DNA from: Dechloromonas sp. UBA6271 | GTDB taxonomy: Bacteria; Pseudomonadota; Gammaproteobacteria; Burkholderiales; Rhodocyclaceae | Length of the DNA stretch: 64,000 nt | Reading direction: 5' to 3' | NCBI GenBank assembly: GCA_002440665.1 | Contig: DJUX01000068.1 | Coordinates: forward strand, 31,117-95,116 | Part shown: piece by piece, positions 17,588 to 26,386 of the stretch | Layout of the letters: each line of letters starts with the position of its first letter | Position numbering within the stretch: the first letter of the stretch is position 1 | Notes under the pieces: model-generated | The model's input: only the letters and a program-made list of their open reading frames with translations | What the model was told of the DNA's origin: nothing | Database searches by the model: none | Program-made: the position numbers and the translations under genes

Positions 17588-18526
17588 GTGGCGCGCCACA
17601 TCAGCCTGATCCAGCTTTACGAGGACAACCGCGAAAAGCTGATGCTCAACTGGGTGATCGGGCAGCGCGTCGACCGCCGGATCGAAATCAAGCTGTCCAG
17701 TAATTATGGGGCCGATGTCGTCGGTCACATCAATATCATTCACCCCGAACGCCTGCAGGTGATGGGGCATGCCGAATACGAGTGGGTGGTGCGCATCGGC
17801 GAGCGCCGCTTTGGCCAGCAGATTCAGGATCTGCTGCAAGCTGAGCCGCCGGCGGTCATCGTCGCCGACGGGCTGACGCCTCCGGAATCATTGATCGCCG
17901 CCTGTACCGCCAACGATACCCCGGTCATCCTGTCGCCCAAGCCGTGCTCGGCGGTGATTGACCTGCTGCGCATCTACCTCTCGGCCCGCCTCGCCGACAC
18001 CGTCAACTTGCATGGCGTGTTCATGGACGTGCTCGGCATGGGCGTGCTGATTACCGGAGACTCCGGCGTCGGCAAGTCCGAATTGGCACTCGAACTGATT
18101 TCCCGCGGGCATGGCCTGGTGGCCGACGATGTCGTCGAAATGGGCCGCATCGCCCCGGCGACGGTCGAGGGCCGCTGCCCCGGCATGCTGCGTGACTTCC
18201 TCGAAGTACGTGGCCTCGGCCTGCTCAATATCCGCACCATCTTCGGCGAGACCGCATCGCGCCGCAAGATGAAGCTCAAGCTGATCGTCCATCTGCAGAA
18301 AACCGCCAGCAGCGGCGATGTCCCTCGGCTGCCGCTTGATGCGCAGACTCAGGAGGTGCTTGGCGTGCCGGTGCGCAAGGTGGTGATCCCGGTGGCTGCC
18401 GGGCGCAACCTTGCCGTGCTGCTTGAGGCGGCAGTGCGCAATACCATCCTGCAGCTGCGCGGCATCGACAGCATGCAGGATTTCATGGATCGCCAGCAAC
18501 GAATGATGCTTGACGATGATGTCTGA
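17588..18526 (+). CDS. hprK: HPr kinase/phosphorylase
   Basis: A 312-residue HprK with Walker A GDSGVGKSE (157-165), the conserved catalytic His in LHGVF (142), the signature EVRGLGLLNIRTIFG and a C-terminal QDFMDRQ region. It phosphorylates HPr on Ser46 and removes the phosphate; HPr in this window (44821-45090) has both His15 and Ser46. GTG start. It follows ptsN directly, as in most betaproteobacteria. Confidence 0.96.
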   Translation: MARHISLIQLYEDNREKLMLNWVIGQRVDRRIEIKLSSNYGADVVGHINIIHPERLQVMGHAEYEWVVRIGERRFGQQIQDLLQAEPPAVIVADGLTPPESLIAACTANDTPVILSPKPCSAVIDLLRIYLSARLADTVNLHGVFMDVLGMGVLITGDSGVGKSELALELISRGHGLVADDVVEMGRIAPATVEGRCPGMLRDFLEVRGLGLLNIRTIFGETASRRKMKLKLIVHLQKTASSGDVPRLPLDAQTQEVLGVPVRKVVIPVAAGRNLAVLLEAAVRNTILQLRGIDSMQDFMDRQQRMMLDDDV

Positions 18527-18577
18527 ATGCCAGATAGTGCTCTGGCCTTCAATCACTTAGAGCTTAGGGGACAAACG

Positions 18578-18934
18578 ATGAAAACCTTGATTGCCGTATT
18601 GCTTGCGAGTATCGCCTGTACTTCCGTCTATGCTGCCGACGACTGCGAGGCCAAGGCTGCCGAGAAAAAATTGGCCGGTGCTGCCAAGAGCAGTTTCATG
18701 AAGAAGTGCATGGCCGATGCCTCCGGTTCGGGCAGCGCCTGCGAGGCCACGGCCGACCAGAAGAAACTGGCCGGTGCGGCGCGCAACAGTTTCGTCAAGA
18801 AATGCGAAGCCGATGCCAAGGGCAATCAGGCGGGTGCAGCTTGCGAAGCGACAGCCAAGGAAAAGAAACTGGCCGGCGCCGCCAAGAGCAGCTTCATCAA
18901 GAAGTGCGTTGCCGATGCGGGTGCTGCCAACTGA
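18578..18934 (+). CDS. PsiF-repeat secreted protein
   Basis: A 118-residue protein with a signal peptide (residues 1 to about 20, cleavage near SVYA-AD) and three tandem copies of a roughly 30-residue unit of the form CEA...EKKLAGAAKSSFxKKC. This is the PsiF repeat; E. coli PsiF is a phosphate-starvation-inducible periplasmic protein of unknown function with two repeats. Each unit has two cysteines, so intra-repeat disulfides are likely. The ATG at 18578 has AGGGG upstream. It ends just before a dispersed-motif copy and a terminator. Confidence 0.88.
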   Translation: MKTLIAVLLASIACTSVYAADDCEAKAAEKKLAGAAKSSFMKKCMADASGSGSACEATADQKKLAGAARNSFVKKCEADAKGNQAGAACEATAKEKKLAGAAKSSFIKKCVADAGAAN

Positions 18935-18966
18935 TTTTCGGCCCATTTCACGGGTCGACCGCAACA
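18934..18966 (-). repeat. Dispersed uptake-signal-like motif, copy 8 (intergenic)
   Basis: On the minus strand: core TGTTGCGGTCGAC, then CCGTG, AAATGGGCCG and AAAAT. It lies between the PsiF stop and the terminator hairpin. Confidence 0.8.
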
Positions 18967-18988
18967 AGCCGCCCACGGGCGGCTTTTT
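18967..18988 (+). terminator. Rho-independent terminator after the PsiF gene
   Basis: Stem GCCGCC/GGCGGC with a short loop (CACG) is followed by TTTTT. It separates the PsiF gene from the convergent cyclase/FHA gene. Confidence 0.85.
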
Positions 18989-18996
18989 CACGTCAC

Positions 18997-20001
18997 TCAG
19001 AGATGTTCGAAATCGACGAACTCGGCTTTCGGGTCGCCCATCGAGGCACCGAAGGATATCCGGCCGCTGCCCTTGAGTTCGATTTCCTTGCGCCGCACCA
19101 TGATCTCGCCGCGGTCGCCGCTGATGACATAGCTGCCGTTGGTGCTGCTATCGACGTAGAAGTAGCAGTTGTTGCGCCGCTCAATGCGGCCGTGGGCCCG
19201 CGATGCCTTGCGGTCGACGATCAGCACCTTGCTCGACGGGTCGCGGCCGAGGGTCAGGAACGGCGATTTTTCGTCCACCAGGAAGGCATTGCCGTGATAC
19301 CGGACGCACAGGCGTTCGAGATCTGTCAGGAACTGGCTGGGGGTAGCGTCGAAGGAGGCGCCGTACTTGCGCTGATGGTCTTCGTGATGCTGCCAGTCGA
19401 CTTCGGCGAGGCCGAAGCTGGCTCCGCCTTCCTCGATGCTGCCGAGATTGGGCATTGCCCGGGACAGGATCAATGTCTGCTTGGGCAACTGATCGATCAG
19501 CAGCGAACTGGCGATAATCTGGTCGATGCGTGCCTTGCCGGCGATGCGGCCGGCGGTCTCGACCGTTATCCCGGTCGCCGTTTCGGCAGCCGGGTCGACG
19601 AGGCCGATGTGCAGGCCGATGCGGATGGTGAGCTTGAGCCCGGACACCGGCGGCAGCTTGGAAACGCGCGACTGCATGTCCACCGCCGCGTGGCAGGCCT
19701 TTTCAGCCGACTCGAAGAAGGCCAGCAGTCCGTCGCCAGAAACCTCAATGGTACGTCCGCCGTAGCCGGCAATGGCGCGCTCCATGCGCTTGAGACAGCG
19801 CTCGACGGCATAGGAGGCTTCCGTATCTCCCAGGCGCTCGAAAAGTCGGGCGCTGTCCGATACGTCGGCGAACATCACGATCATCCGGCGTTGCTTGTCA
19901 CTCATCGCATCAAGGTCTGAATTAGGTTGCGGATTATCGCATTCTCCGAGCGGATGAACCAGCTTCAATGCAGAACCTTGGCGGCTTGTGGCTTGCGGCA
20001 T
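18997..20001 (-). CDS. Class III nucleotidyl cyclase-domain protein with C-terminal FHA domain
   Basis: About 334 residues from the ATG at 20001 (GGAG upstream; an ATG at 20031 would add ten). The first half is a class III cyclase homology domain: MFADVSDSARLFERLG contains the first metal Asp and SGDGLLAFF the second. The substrate-contact positions are unusual: Glu before VSGDG where adenylate cyclases have Lys, and VETAGR where VNxAAR is usual, so the transition-state Asn is Glu. The C-terminal FHA domain (LTLGRDPSSKVLIVDRKASRAHGRI, split by position 12, with STNGSYV) should bind phosphothreonine. It may therefore be an active cyclase of altered specificity or a non-catalytic regulator. It is a single gene convergent with the PsiF gene. 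Confidence 0.85.
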   Translation of the reverse strand: MPQATSRQGSALKLVHPLGECDNPQPNSDLDAMSDKQRRMIVMFADVSDSARLFERLGDTEASYAVERCLKRMERAIAGYGGRTIEVSGDGLLAFFESAEKACHAAVDMQSRVSKLPPVSGLKLTIRIGLHIGLVDPAAETATGITVETAGRIAGKARIDQIIASSLLIDQLPKQTLILSRAMPNLGSIEEGGASFGLAEVDWQHHEDHQRKYGASFDATPSQFLTDLERLCVRYHGNAFLVDEKSPFLTLGRDPSSKVLIVDRKASRAHGRIERRNNCYFYVDSSTNGSYVISGDRGEIMVRRKEIELKGSGRISFGASMGDPKAEFVDFEHL

Positions 20002-20123
20002 GGCATTCTCCGGGAGGGGGTTGATCAACATGCATTCAGTATAAAGATCGATAAACCGTACATGCCGTGAGGTTTATCACATGCCCATGAATTTTAGGAG
20101 AAATTTGCTTCCCTAGGGATGTG

Positions 20124-20993
20124 TCAAAAGCTTTCCGCAAGGGCGATCGGAACCCCGCCGGCGAGCGGTATCTCGGGTTCGTCGAAAGCGATGTCCCCCT
20201 CGTCGACCTGCGTCTCCAGCGTCAGGCCGCGAAAATCGAACTGCATATTGTCGGCAAGGTGCGAGGGCACGATGTTCTGCATGGCGGTGAATACCGCTTC
20301 GGTGCGTCCCGGATAACGGCGGTCCCAGTCCTCCATCATTTCGCGGATCTTCTGGCGCTGCAGATTTTCCTGTGAGCCGCACAGGTTGCAGGGAATGATC
20401 GGGAATTCCATGCCGCGCGCAAAGCGGGCGATGTCCTTCTCGGGGCAATAGGCGAGCGGCCGGATGACGACGTGCGCCCCGTCGTCGGTTACCAGCTTGG
20501 GTGGCATCGCCTTCAGCTTGCCGCCGAACAGCATGTTGAGGAACAGCGTATGGACCATGTCGTCGCGATGGTGCCCGAGGGCGATCTTGTTGGCGCCCAG
20601 TTCCTTGGCCGTCCGGTAGATGATGCCGCGGCGCAGACGCGAACACAGCGAACAGGTCGTCTTGCCCTCGGGTATCTTGTCCTTGACTATCGAATAGGTG
20701 TCGGCCTCGACGATGCGATACTCGACCCCCAGTGAGTCGAAGTAGCGCGGCAACACGTCGGCCGGGAAGCCCGGCTGCTTCTGGTCGAGATTCATCGCGA
20801 TCAGGCGGAACTTGACCGGCGCGCGCTGCTGCAGCGCCATCAGGATGCTCAGCAGGGTGTACGAATCCTTGCCGCCGGAAACGCAGACCAGGATGGTGTC
20901 GCCATCCTCGATCATGTTGTAGTCGCCGATCGCCTTGCCGGTGCGGCCTTCGAGGAATTTTCTGAGCTTCTGCAGGGTATTCGAGGTTTCCAT
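20124..20993 (-). CDS. ttcA: tRNA 2-thiocytidine(32) synthetase TtcA
   Basis: A 289-residue PP-loop enzyme that thiolates cytidine 32 of certain tRNAs. It has the PP-loop SGGKDS (39-44), the CxxC pair CSLC (114, 117) and a further CNLC near residue 205, which together hold the iron-sulfur cluster and sulfur in the TtcA family. The start at METSNTL was chosen because the frame upstream runs through the motif-like segment at 21013-21041 without family similarity. It is divergent from the methyltransferase gene. About 90 bases downstream of its stop, up to the cyclase gene start, hold nothing recognised. Confidence 0.96.
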   Translation of the reverse strand: METSNTLQKLRKFLEGRTGKAIGDYNMIEDGDTILVCVSGGKDSYTLLSILMALQQRAPVKFRLIAMNLDQKQPGFPADVLPRYFDSLGVEYRIVEADTYSIVKDKIPEGKTTCSLCSRLRRGIIYRTAKELGANKIALGHHRDDMVHTLFLNMLFGGKLKAMPPKLVTDDGAHVVIRPLAYCPEKDIARFARGMEFPIIPCNLCGSQENLQRQKIREMMEDWDRRYPGRTEAVFTAMQNIVPSHLADNMQFDFRGLTLETQVDEGDIAFDEPEIPLAGGVPIALAESF

Positions 20994-21117
20994 GGCGGTC
21001 TTTCGCGTGCCTTCCACGGTCGACCGTGGAAAAGGGCGCAGTTTACCCCGGGATGCTGATAATCTCCCGCCAAAAAGCTGCATTGGCATCTAAAATCTGC
21101 CCCTTTCAGGAATTTCC

Positions 21118-22275
21118 ATGAGCCTCCCCACCCCGTCTCCCGCAGCATCTGCCCACAGCCTGACCCTGGTCACTGCGATCGCGAGGGAGATCGGTGCCGG
21201 TGGCGGCTGGATTTCCTTTGCCCGCTTCATGGAGATGGCCCTCTATCAGCCGGGTCTCGGCTACTACTCGGCGGGGGCGAGAAAATTCGGGGCAGCCGGC
21301 GATTTCGTCACCGCACCGGAGATGACTGCCTATTTCGGCCGCGCGCTGGCACGCCAGGTCGCGCAAGTGATGGCTGCTTCGGCGCCGCATGTGCTGGAAG
21401 TGGGCGCTGGCTCCGGCCGACTGGCCGCCGATTTGCTGCTGGAACTCGAACGGCTCGATGCGTTGCCGGAAAGTTATGACATCCTCGATCTCTCCGCCGA
21501 TCTGCGCGAACGTCAACAGGCGACGCTGGCCGCCGCCGCGCCCCACCTGCTGGCACGGGTCCTCTGGCTGGACCGCCTGCCGGAGGCGTTTTCCGGGGTC
21601 GTCGTTGCCAATGAATTGCTGGACGCCATGCCGGCCCATGTCGTCGCCTGGCGGGAAAACGGCATTTTCGAACGGGGTGTCGGACTTGATGACAGCGGCG
21701 GTTTCACGTGGAACGAACGGCCGGCGAGCGGCGCCCTGCTGGCGGCGGCCGAGGAAATTGGCGGGCAATGCTGCCTGCCGCCGGGCTATGAAAGCGAGAT
21801 CAGTCTGGCGGCTCGCGCCTGGGCTGCCGAATGGGGTCATCGCCTGCAGCGTGGCGCGCTGTTGCTGATCGACTATGGCTTCCCGCGCCGCGAGTTCTAT
21901 CATCAGCAGCGCGGCCGCGGCACCCTGATGTGCCACTACCGCCACCATTCGCATCCCGACCCGTTTTACCTGCCCGCTTTGCAGGATGTCACGGTCCACG
22001 TCGATTTCACGGCAATAATCGCCGCCGCCGACGCCGCCGGGCTGGATCTGCTCGGCTACACCAGCCAGGGCCAGTTCCTGCTGAATTGCGGCATTCTCGA
22101 TCTGTTGGCAGTTGAGTCTGCAGGCTCAACGGACTACATCCGGGCTGCCGGCGCCATCAACAAGTTGCTGATGCCGCACGAGATGGGCGAATTGTTCAAG
22201 GTCATTGCCATCGGCCGTGGCATAGACCAGCCACTCTGTGGTTTTGCCAGCGGCGACCAGAGCCGGCGACTGTAG
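21118..22275 (+). CDS. SAM-dependent methyltransferase, MidA/NDUFAF7 family
   Basis: A 385-residue COG1565-type methyltransferase. It has the family start (FARFMEMALYQPGLGYYS), the SAM-binding glycine motif LEVGAGSGRLAADLL at about residues 94-108, and the late conserved stretch GLDLLGYTSQGQFLLNCGI. The mitochondrial relative NDUFAF7 methylates an arginine of a complex I subunit; the bacterial substrate is not established. It is divergent from ttcA and followed after 21 bases by a small membrane protein gene. Confidence 0.88.
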   Translation: MSLPTPSPAASAHSLTLVTAIAREIGAGGGWISFARFMEMALYQPGLGYYSAGARKFGAAGDFVTAPEMTAYFGRALARQVAQVMAASAPHVLEVGAGSGRLAADLLLELERLDALPESYDILDLSADLRERQQATLAAAAPHLLARVLWLDRLPEAFSGVVVANELLDAMPAHVVAWRENGIFERGVGLDDSGGFTWNERPASGALLAAAEEIGGQCCLPPGYESEISLAARAWAAEWGHRLQRGALLLIDYGFPRREFYHQQRGRGTLMCHYRHHSHPDPFYLPALQDVTVHVDFTAIIAAADAAGLDLLGYTSQGQFLLNCGILDLLAVESAGSTDYIRAAGAINKLLMPHEMGELFKVIAIGRGIDQPLCGFASGDQSRRL

Positions 22276-22296
22276 GCAATCGACTAAACTCGCAAC

Positions 22297-22515
22297 ATGC
22301 GCAGCTACCCGCTCTCCTTCATCGTCCTCTCCGCACTTGGCGTGCTGTGCGCCATTCCCGGCCTGATCAGCATCGCCGGCTTCGGTGCAGCGTTGCACCC
22401 GGTCCTCGAGGATCCGATGGCCGGTCTTGCCTTCATCGTTTCTGCCGTGGCCCTGATCGGCTCCGGCGCTTTTCCGCTGGTGATCGAGAAGCTGAAGGAA
22501 AACGAGGGGAATTGA
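22297..22515 (+). CDS. Small membrane protein of unknown function
   Basis: A 72-residue ORF with two hydrophobic segments at about residues 6-27 and 43-63 and a charged, Glu-rich tail (IEKLKENEGN). I do not recognise the family. It follows the methyltransferase gene closely on the same strand and ends 4 bases before the convergent sterol-desaturase-like gene, so a gene is needed to fill this space. No clear Shine-Dalgarno sequence. Confidence 0.65.
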   Translation: MRSYPLSFIVLSALGVLCAIPGLISIAGFGAALHPVLEDPMAGLAFIVSAVALIGSGAFPLVIEKLKENEGN

Positions 22516-22518
22516 GCC

Positions 22519-23496
22519 TCAGCGACGCTCGGACCCGAGCGTCGCTTTCACGGCCCTGAACAAGCCGGCGAGGCCGTCCTTCTGCTGTGCCCAGAAGTGA
22601 TCGGCGTGTGCCGGGGTGGCCAGAACGGTTGACTGGACGCCGGTGGCCGGCAATTCCTCGCCCAGATATTGCGTGCCGAACAGGCGGTCCCAGACCGGGA
22701 AGAGGATCGCGAAATTGCAGCCATAGCGGTATTGCGCCCCTGCGGGCAATTCGACCGCATGATGCCAGCGGTGGTAGCGCGGGCTGACGAGCAGGCGTTC
22801 GCCGAGCCAGCCGAAGCTCAACCGGGCGTTGACGTGGGAGAGATTTTCGACGATACGGACTGCCACCATGAGGCCGACGAAATGCCCCGGCGGCACGCCG
22901 ATGCCCAGCGCGATCAGCGCAAACCAGGCGCCGCCGATCAGGTCATCGAGCAGATGATTGCGGCTGTCGGTCCATAGCGACATCTGGCGCTGGCTGTGGT
23001 GGATGACGTGCAGCGCCCACCACCAGCGCAGTGTGTGCGACAGGCGGTGGCGCCAGTATTCGGCGAAATCGAGAATTACCAGATAGACGAAGAAGCTGAA
23101 CAACGGATAGCTCTCCAGCGACGGAAAGGCATCCTCAAGTTGCGGCGGAATGATGTCGTGAAAGCGCAGCCAACCTTCCAGGCTCATGAACAATGGGCTG
23201 AGCAGCGCGAAGACGGCGAGTGGAACGATGCCGAGGCGGTCGAGAAAAGTATAAAGCACATCGACGCGCACCGCCTTGCGGTCCGCCCAGTGTTCGAGCG
23301 GGCGAAAATGTTCGAGCGGACGTAGTAAGAGGTAGGCGATGCTCAGTTGCAGGACGCCATAGAGAAAAAATTCGACGCCGTCGAAAGCGACTTCCAGGTA
23401 ACTGCCGAGACCCAGCGCCAGCAACGGCGGTTGCACGACGTGGTCGAGCAGCCAGCCCTGGACGATAACGAAGGTGTCGAGAAATTGCTGGAACAT
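22519..23496 (-). CDS. Sterol desaturase/fatty acid hydroxylase family membrane protein
   Basis: A 325-residue protein with about four or five membrane helices and the histidine clusters of the integral membrane di-iron hydroxylases: HRLSH, HVIHHS and HRWHH. This family hydroxylates or desaturates lipids with an oxo-bridged iron pair. Bacterial members act on various lipids; the substrate here is unknown. It lies two bases downstream of a polysaccharide-deacetylase gene, so the pair may act on envelope components. Confidence 0.88.
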   Translation of the reverse strand: MFQQFLDTFVIVQGWLLDHVVQPPLLALGLGSYLEVAFDGVEFFLYGVLQLSIAYLLLRPLEHFRPLEHWADRKAVRVDVLYTFLDRLGIVPLAVFALLSPLFMSLEGWLRFHDIIPPQLEDAFPSLESYPLFSFFVYLVILDFAEYWRHRLSHTLRWWWALHVIHHSQRQMSLWTDSRNHLLDDLIGGAWFALIALGIGVPPGHFVGLMVAVRIVENLSHVNARLSFGWLGERLLVSPRYHRWHHAVELPAGAQYRYGCNFAILFPVWDRLFGTQYLGEELPATGVQSTVLATPAHADHFWAQQKDGLAGLFRAVKATLGSERR

Positions 23497-23498
23497 GC

Positions 23499-24245
23499 TT
23501 ACCTGCGCTGGTCCGGTGCCAGCGTCGCGAAGCAGAACCCCCTGGCCTGCAGGCGGCTGAGCAACTCATCGAGCGCTGGTGCAAATGGCTCCTGGCGTGA
23601 CCAGATGCCAAGATGGGCCATGACGATGTCGCCATCCTTGAGATTGTTCACCGCGCGGTCGACCAGCAGGGAGTTTGGGTAGGTTTCGGAGGGCAGTTCG
23701 TCGCCGAGGAAGCCCGCCGGCGCCCACCCGACATGACGGTAGCCGCAGGTTTGCGCGGCCTTCAGCGTCAATGGCGTCGTGTGGCCGCCGGGGGCGCGCC
23801 ACAGCGGGTCGAGGGCGCGGTCGGTGAGTTCCTTGAAGCGGACGTCGGGCTGGCGGATTTCTTCGCAGATGGCGTCGGCGTTCAGGTTTTCCGTCTTGCC
23901 GTTCATCAAGCGGTATTGGGTCAGCTTGCCGGCATCCTGGCGAAAGCTGCCGTGCCGCCAGGTATGGCTGCCGAAGGCATGGCCCTCGGCCACCCGCGCC
24001 TGCCAGTAAGGCGCCCAGCTCTTGTCCAGCGCATGATCGCCGCGCAGGGTTTTTTCGTTGGCGACGAAGAAGGTGGCCTTGGCCTGGTGCCTGGCCAGGG
24101 CCTCGGCGATCAGTTCGGCATGGCGCATGTTGCCGGTGTCGAAGGTCAGATACAGCTGGCCGCTGCAAGTCGCCTGCGCCATGCCGGTGGCCGCCACAAT
24201 CAGGGCTGCGGCGATCAGGTGCAGTGTGAGGCGGCCAGCGCTCAT
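23499..24245 (-). CDS. Polysaccharide deacetylase family protein, exported
   Basis: A 248-residue protein with a signal peptide (residues 1 to about 25, cleavage near AQA-TC) and a NodB-like domain. The HxxxH metal motif is seen in GSHTWRH. Motif 1 reads LTFDTG instead of the usual TFDDG, so the second Asp, normally a zinc ligand, is Thr. Activity may therefore differ from chitin or peptidoglycan deacetylation. The start overlaps the stop of the beta-propeller gene (ATGA), and the sterol-desaturase-like gene follows after 2 bases, giving a likely three-gene operon. Confidence 0.85.
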   Translation of the reverse strand: MSAGRLTLHLIAAALIVAATGMAQATCSGQLYLTFDTGNMRHAELIAEALARHQAKATFFVANEKTLRGDHALDKSWAPYWQARVAEGHAFGSHTWRHGSFRQDAGKLTQYRLMNGKTENLNADAICEEIRQPDVRFKELTDRALDPLWRAPGGHTTPLTLKAAQTCGYRHVGWAPAGFLGDELPSETYPNSLLVDRAVNNLKDGDIVMAHLGIWSRQEPFAPALDELLSRLQARGFCFATLAPDQRR

Positions 24246-25255
24246 TTGCGCGGTGCGTGATTCAGGAAGAATACCCCGTGCGGCGAACTGCCGACCGGGA
24301 TCGAGGTTTTCAGGGTCTTGGTCGTCAGGTCGACCACCTGGACGCGCCGGCCGAAGCGGGCCGTGGCCCAGAGTTCCTTGCCGTCGGCGCGAACTTCCAT
24401 GTCATCCGGCCCGCCCGGCACATCGTATTTCTCGACGACGGTCATGGTCTGGGTATCGAGCAGCGAAATACTGCCGCCGCTGACCGAACGATTGGAGACG
24501 AAGTAGTAGCGTCCGTCGCCACGCGGATGCAGGTTGTGGGCCGCGGTGTCGGTCGGTACCTTCTTGATCGTTTTCTGCGTCTTCCAGTCGATCACCTCGA
24601 CGTAGCCCTCACCCATGATGGCGACCAGCAGGTAGCGGTTGTCGGGCGTCATGACGATGCCGGCCGGCGTCGGGCCGACTGGCATGACCCACTCCTTCTT
24701 CAGCGTCTTCAGGTTGATCGCCATCACCTCGTTCGATTCCTGCAGGGTAATGAAGACGTATTCGCTGGCCGCATCGAAGGCCATGTGCGACGGCGTGCGC
24801 GGCGCATGCAGGCGGGCCTTGAGCGTGAAGTCACTGGCGTCGTAGAGGTCGACGCGGTCGAGGCGCAGCGAATTGCTGACGAACCACTTGCGGTCAGGCG
24901 AGAAGCCGAGCTGGTAGGGGTCGGAGATGTTGCGGATGCGCTTCTGCTCCTTGCCGGTCAGCGGGTCGAAGAAAACCAGCTGGTTGGACGCCGAACAGGC
25001 GACGATGACCGACTTGTCGTCCGGCGACGGCATCAGGTGGTGCGGCTCCTTGCAGGCAACTGCCTTGCCGACCACCTTGTAGGTGTCCATGTCGATCAGG
25101 CTGATCGTGCCATCGGCGGAATTCAGCGCTAGGGCCAGGCCTAACGGGGCAGCGTCCGTGTTGCCGGCGGCCAGGAGTAGCGGCAGGCAGACGTGGAGCG
25201 CGGCGCGGCGGATTTTGCGGATAGCGTGGGCGGACATGGCAATGCGCGGATACAT
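24242..25255 (-). CDS. YncE-type seven-bladed beta-propeller protein, exported
   Basis: About 337 residues from the ATG at 25255; ATG 25237 is also possible, and the frame is open to a GTG at 25291. A positively charged N-terminus and hydrophobic stretch ending near NTDA form a signal peptide. The rest has repeated blades of the form SPDxKxxxVS...DRVDLYD and ITLQESNEVMAINLKTLKKEW, as in the YncE/cytochrome-D1-like 40-residue repeat family. Such proteins bind DNA or ligands or sit in periplasmic redox complexes; the exact role is unknown. It lies between the YeeE-type transporter and the deacetylase gene. Confidence 0.82.
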   Translation of the reverse strand: MYPRIAMSAHAIRKIRRAALHVCLPLLLAAGNTDAAPLGLALALNSADGTISLIDMDTYKVVGKAVACKEPHHLMPSPDDKSVIVACSASNQLVFFDPLTGKEQKRIRNISDPYQLGFSPDRKWFVSNSLRLDRVDLYDASDFTLKARLHAPRTPSHMAFDAASEYVFITLQESNEVMAINLKTLKKEWVMPVGPTPAGIVMTPDNRYLLVAIMGEGYVEVIDWKTQKTIKKVPTDTAAHNLHPRGDGRYYFVSNRSVSGGSISLLDTQTMTVVEKYDVPGGPDDMEVRADGKELWATARFGRRVQVVDLTTKTLKTSIPVGSSPHGVFFLNHAPRK

Positions 25256-25280
25256 GGAGCGACTTGATATTAAAGCGTGA

Positions 25281-26384
25281 TTATCCCTCACGCATCAGTC
25301 GCCAGTACTGGAATTTGAGCGTGGCGGCCGCGCCGGCGACGATGGCGAGGAAGGTGACGATGGAACCGAGCGCCAGCGTCGAGAAGCCGGTGATGCCCTG
25401 GCCCACCGTGCAGCCCATCGCGACCACGCCGCCGAAGCCCATCAGCGCTGCACCGAGCAGATGGCTGGCGGTATCCTCGACGCTAGCAAAACCTTCCCAG
25501 CGGAAATTGCGGGTTACCAGCGCCCAGGCACCCGAACCGGCGATGACGCCGAGCACGGTGGCGATGGCGAAGGTCAGCTTGCGGCTGGTGTCGGACCACA
25601 GCATCAGCAATTCCAGCGTGTAGGCCTGCGGGGCGACGAAGGTGAGTGATTCCATGCGTCCGCTGTTGGTGGTGAGGAACGCTTCTTCCAGCGTTTCCGG
25701 ATGTTCGGCAACGTAGCCGAGGTGGCCGCTGACATACCAGGCGGCGATGACGGCCAAGCCGGTGCCGAGGCCGCCGAGCAGGTTGTCGAGGGTCCAGAAA
25801 TCGCGCTTGAGCAGGCAGAATGCGGTCAACCCGCCGCCGATGGCCAAAACCGCCGACCAGAAGGCGAGCTTCGCGTCGACACCGGCTGCCGTCAGCAGTG
25901 CCGGCACATCCTGCCCGCCCGGGAAAGTGAGCGCTGCCTTTTCCAGCACATTGACGCGGAAGACACCGAAGATGCCGCGCATGGTCATGTAGGCGACCAC
26001 GCCGAGCACCAGAAAGACAACGACCGACTTCAGGTTGCCGCTGCCGATGCGGATCAGCGTCTTCGAGCCGCAGCCGGAGGCTAGCACCATGCCGATGCCG
26101 AAGCTGATGCCGCCGATCAGGTAGGAGAGCCAGGTGAAGGTCGGCGTGCGATAGATGGACTTCCCGAGGTCGATCAGGCCGGCCGCGTGCAGCGCCGCCG
26201 AACCGAGAATCGCCACGCCGATGGCCAGCAGCCACATGCGCATGCGGCTCCAATCGCCCATGTTCACGATGTCGGAGACGGCGCCCATGGTGCAGAAATG
26301 GGTTTTCTGGCCTATGGCGCCGAAGACGAAGGCGACGGCGAATGCCAGCCAGAGGATGGTGTTGGGCGAGATGGCAGCTTCCAT
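25281..26384 (-). CDS. YeeE/YedE family transporter (thiosulfate/sulfur uptake type)
   Basis: A 367-residue membrane protein with about nine or ten helices and the family cysteine motifs GQKTHFCTMGAVSD near the N-terminus, ASGCGSKTLIRIGSGNLKS in the middle and MGCTVGQGITG near the C-terminus. TsuA in this family takes up thiosulfate through a relay of such cysteines. The start at MEAAISPN was chosen over a far longer frame running into queC. It lies between queC and the beta-propeller gene; a related sulfur-carrier (TusA/YeeD) gene is not adjacent. Confidence 0.88.
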   Translation of the reverse strand: MEAAISPNTILWLAFAVAFVFGAIGQKTHFCTMGAVSDIVNMGDWSRMRMWLLAIGVAILGSAALHAAGLIDLGKSIYRTPTFTWLSYLIGGISFGIGMVLASGCGSKTLIRIGSGNLKSVVVFLVLGVVAYMTMRGIFGVFRVNVLEKAALTFPGGQDVPALLTAAGVDAKLAFWSAVLAIGGGLTAFCLLKRDFWTLDNLLGGLGTGLAVIAAWYVSGHLGYVAEHPETLEEAFLTTNSGRMESLTFVAPQAYTLELLMLWSDTSRKLTFAIATVLGVIAGSGAWALVTRNFRWEGFASVEDTASHLLGAALMGFGGVVAMGCTVGQGITGFSTLALGSIVTFLAIVAGAAATLKFQYWRLMREG

Positions 26385-26386
26385 GG

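Noticed and set aside
21013..21041. Palindrome CCACGGTCGACCGTGG with AAAAGGG upstream of ttcA
   Set aside because: It shares only GGTCGAC with the dispersed motif and lacks the TTGCGG part. It could be a decayed copy or an operator, but is not counted.
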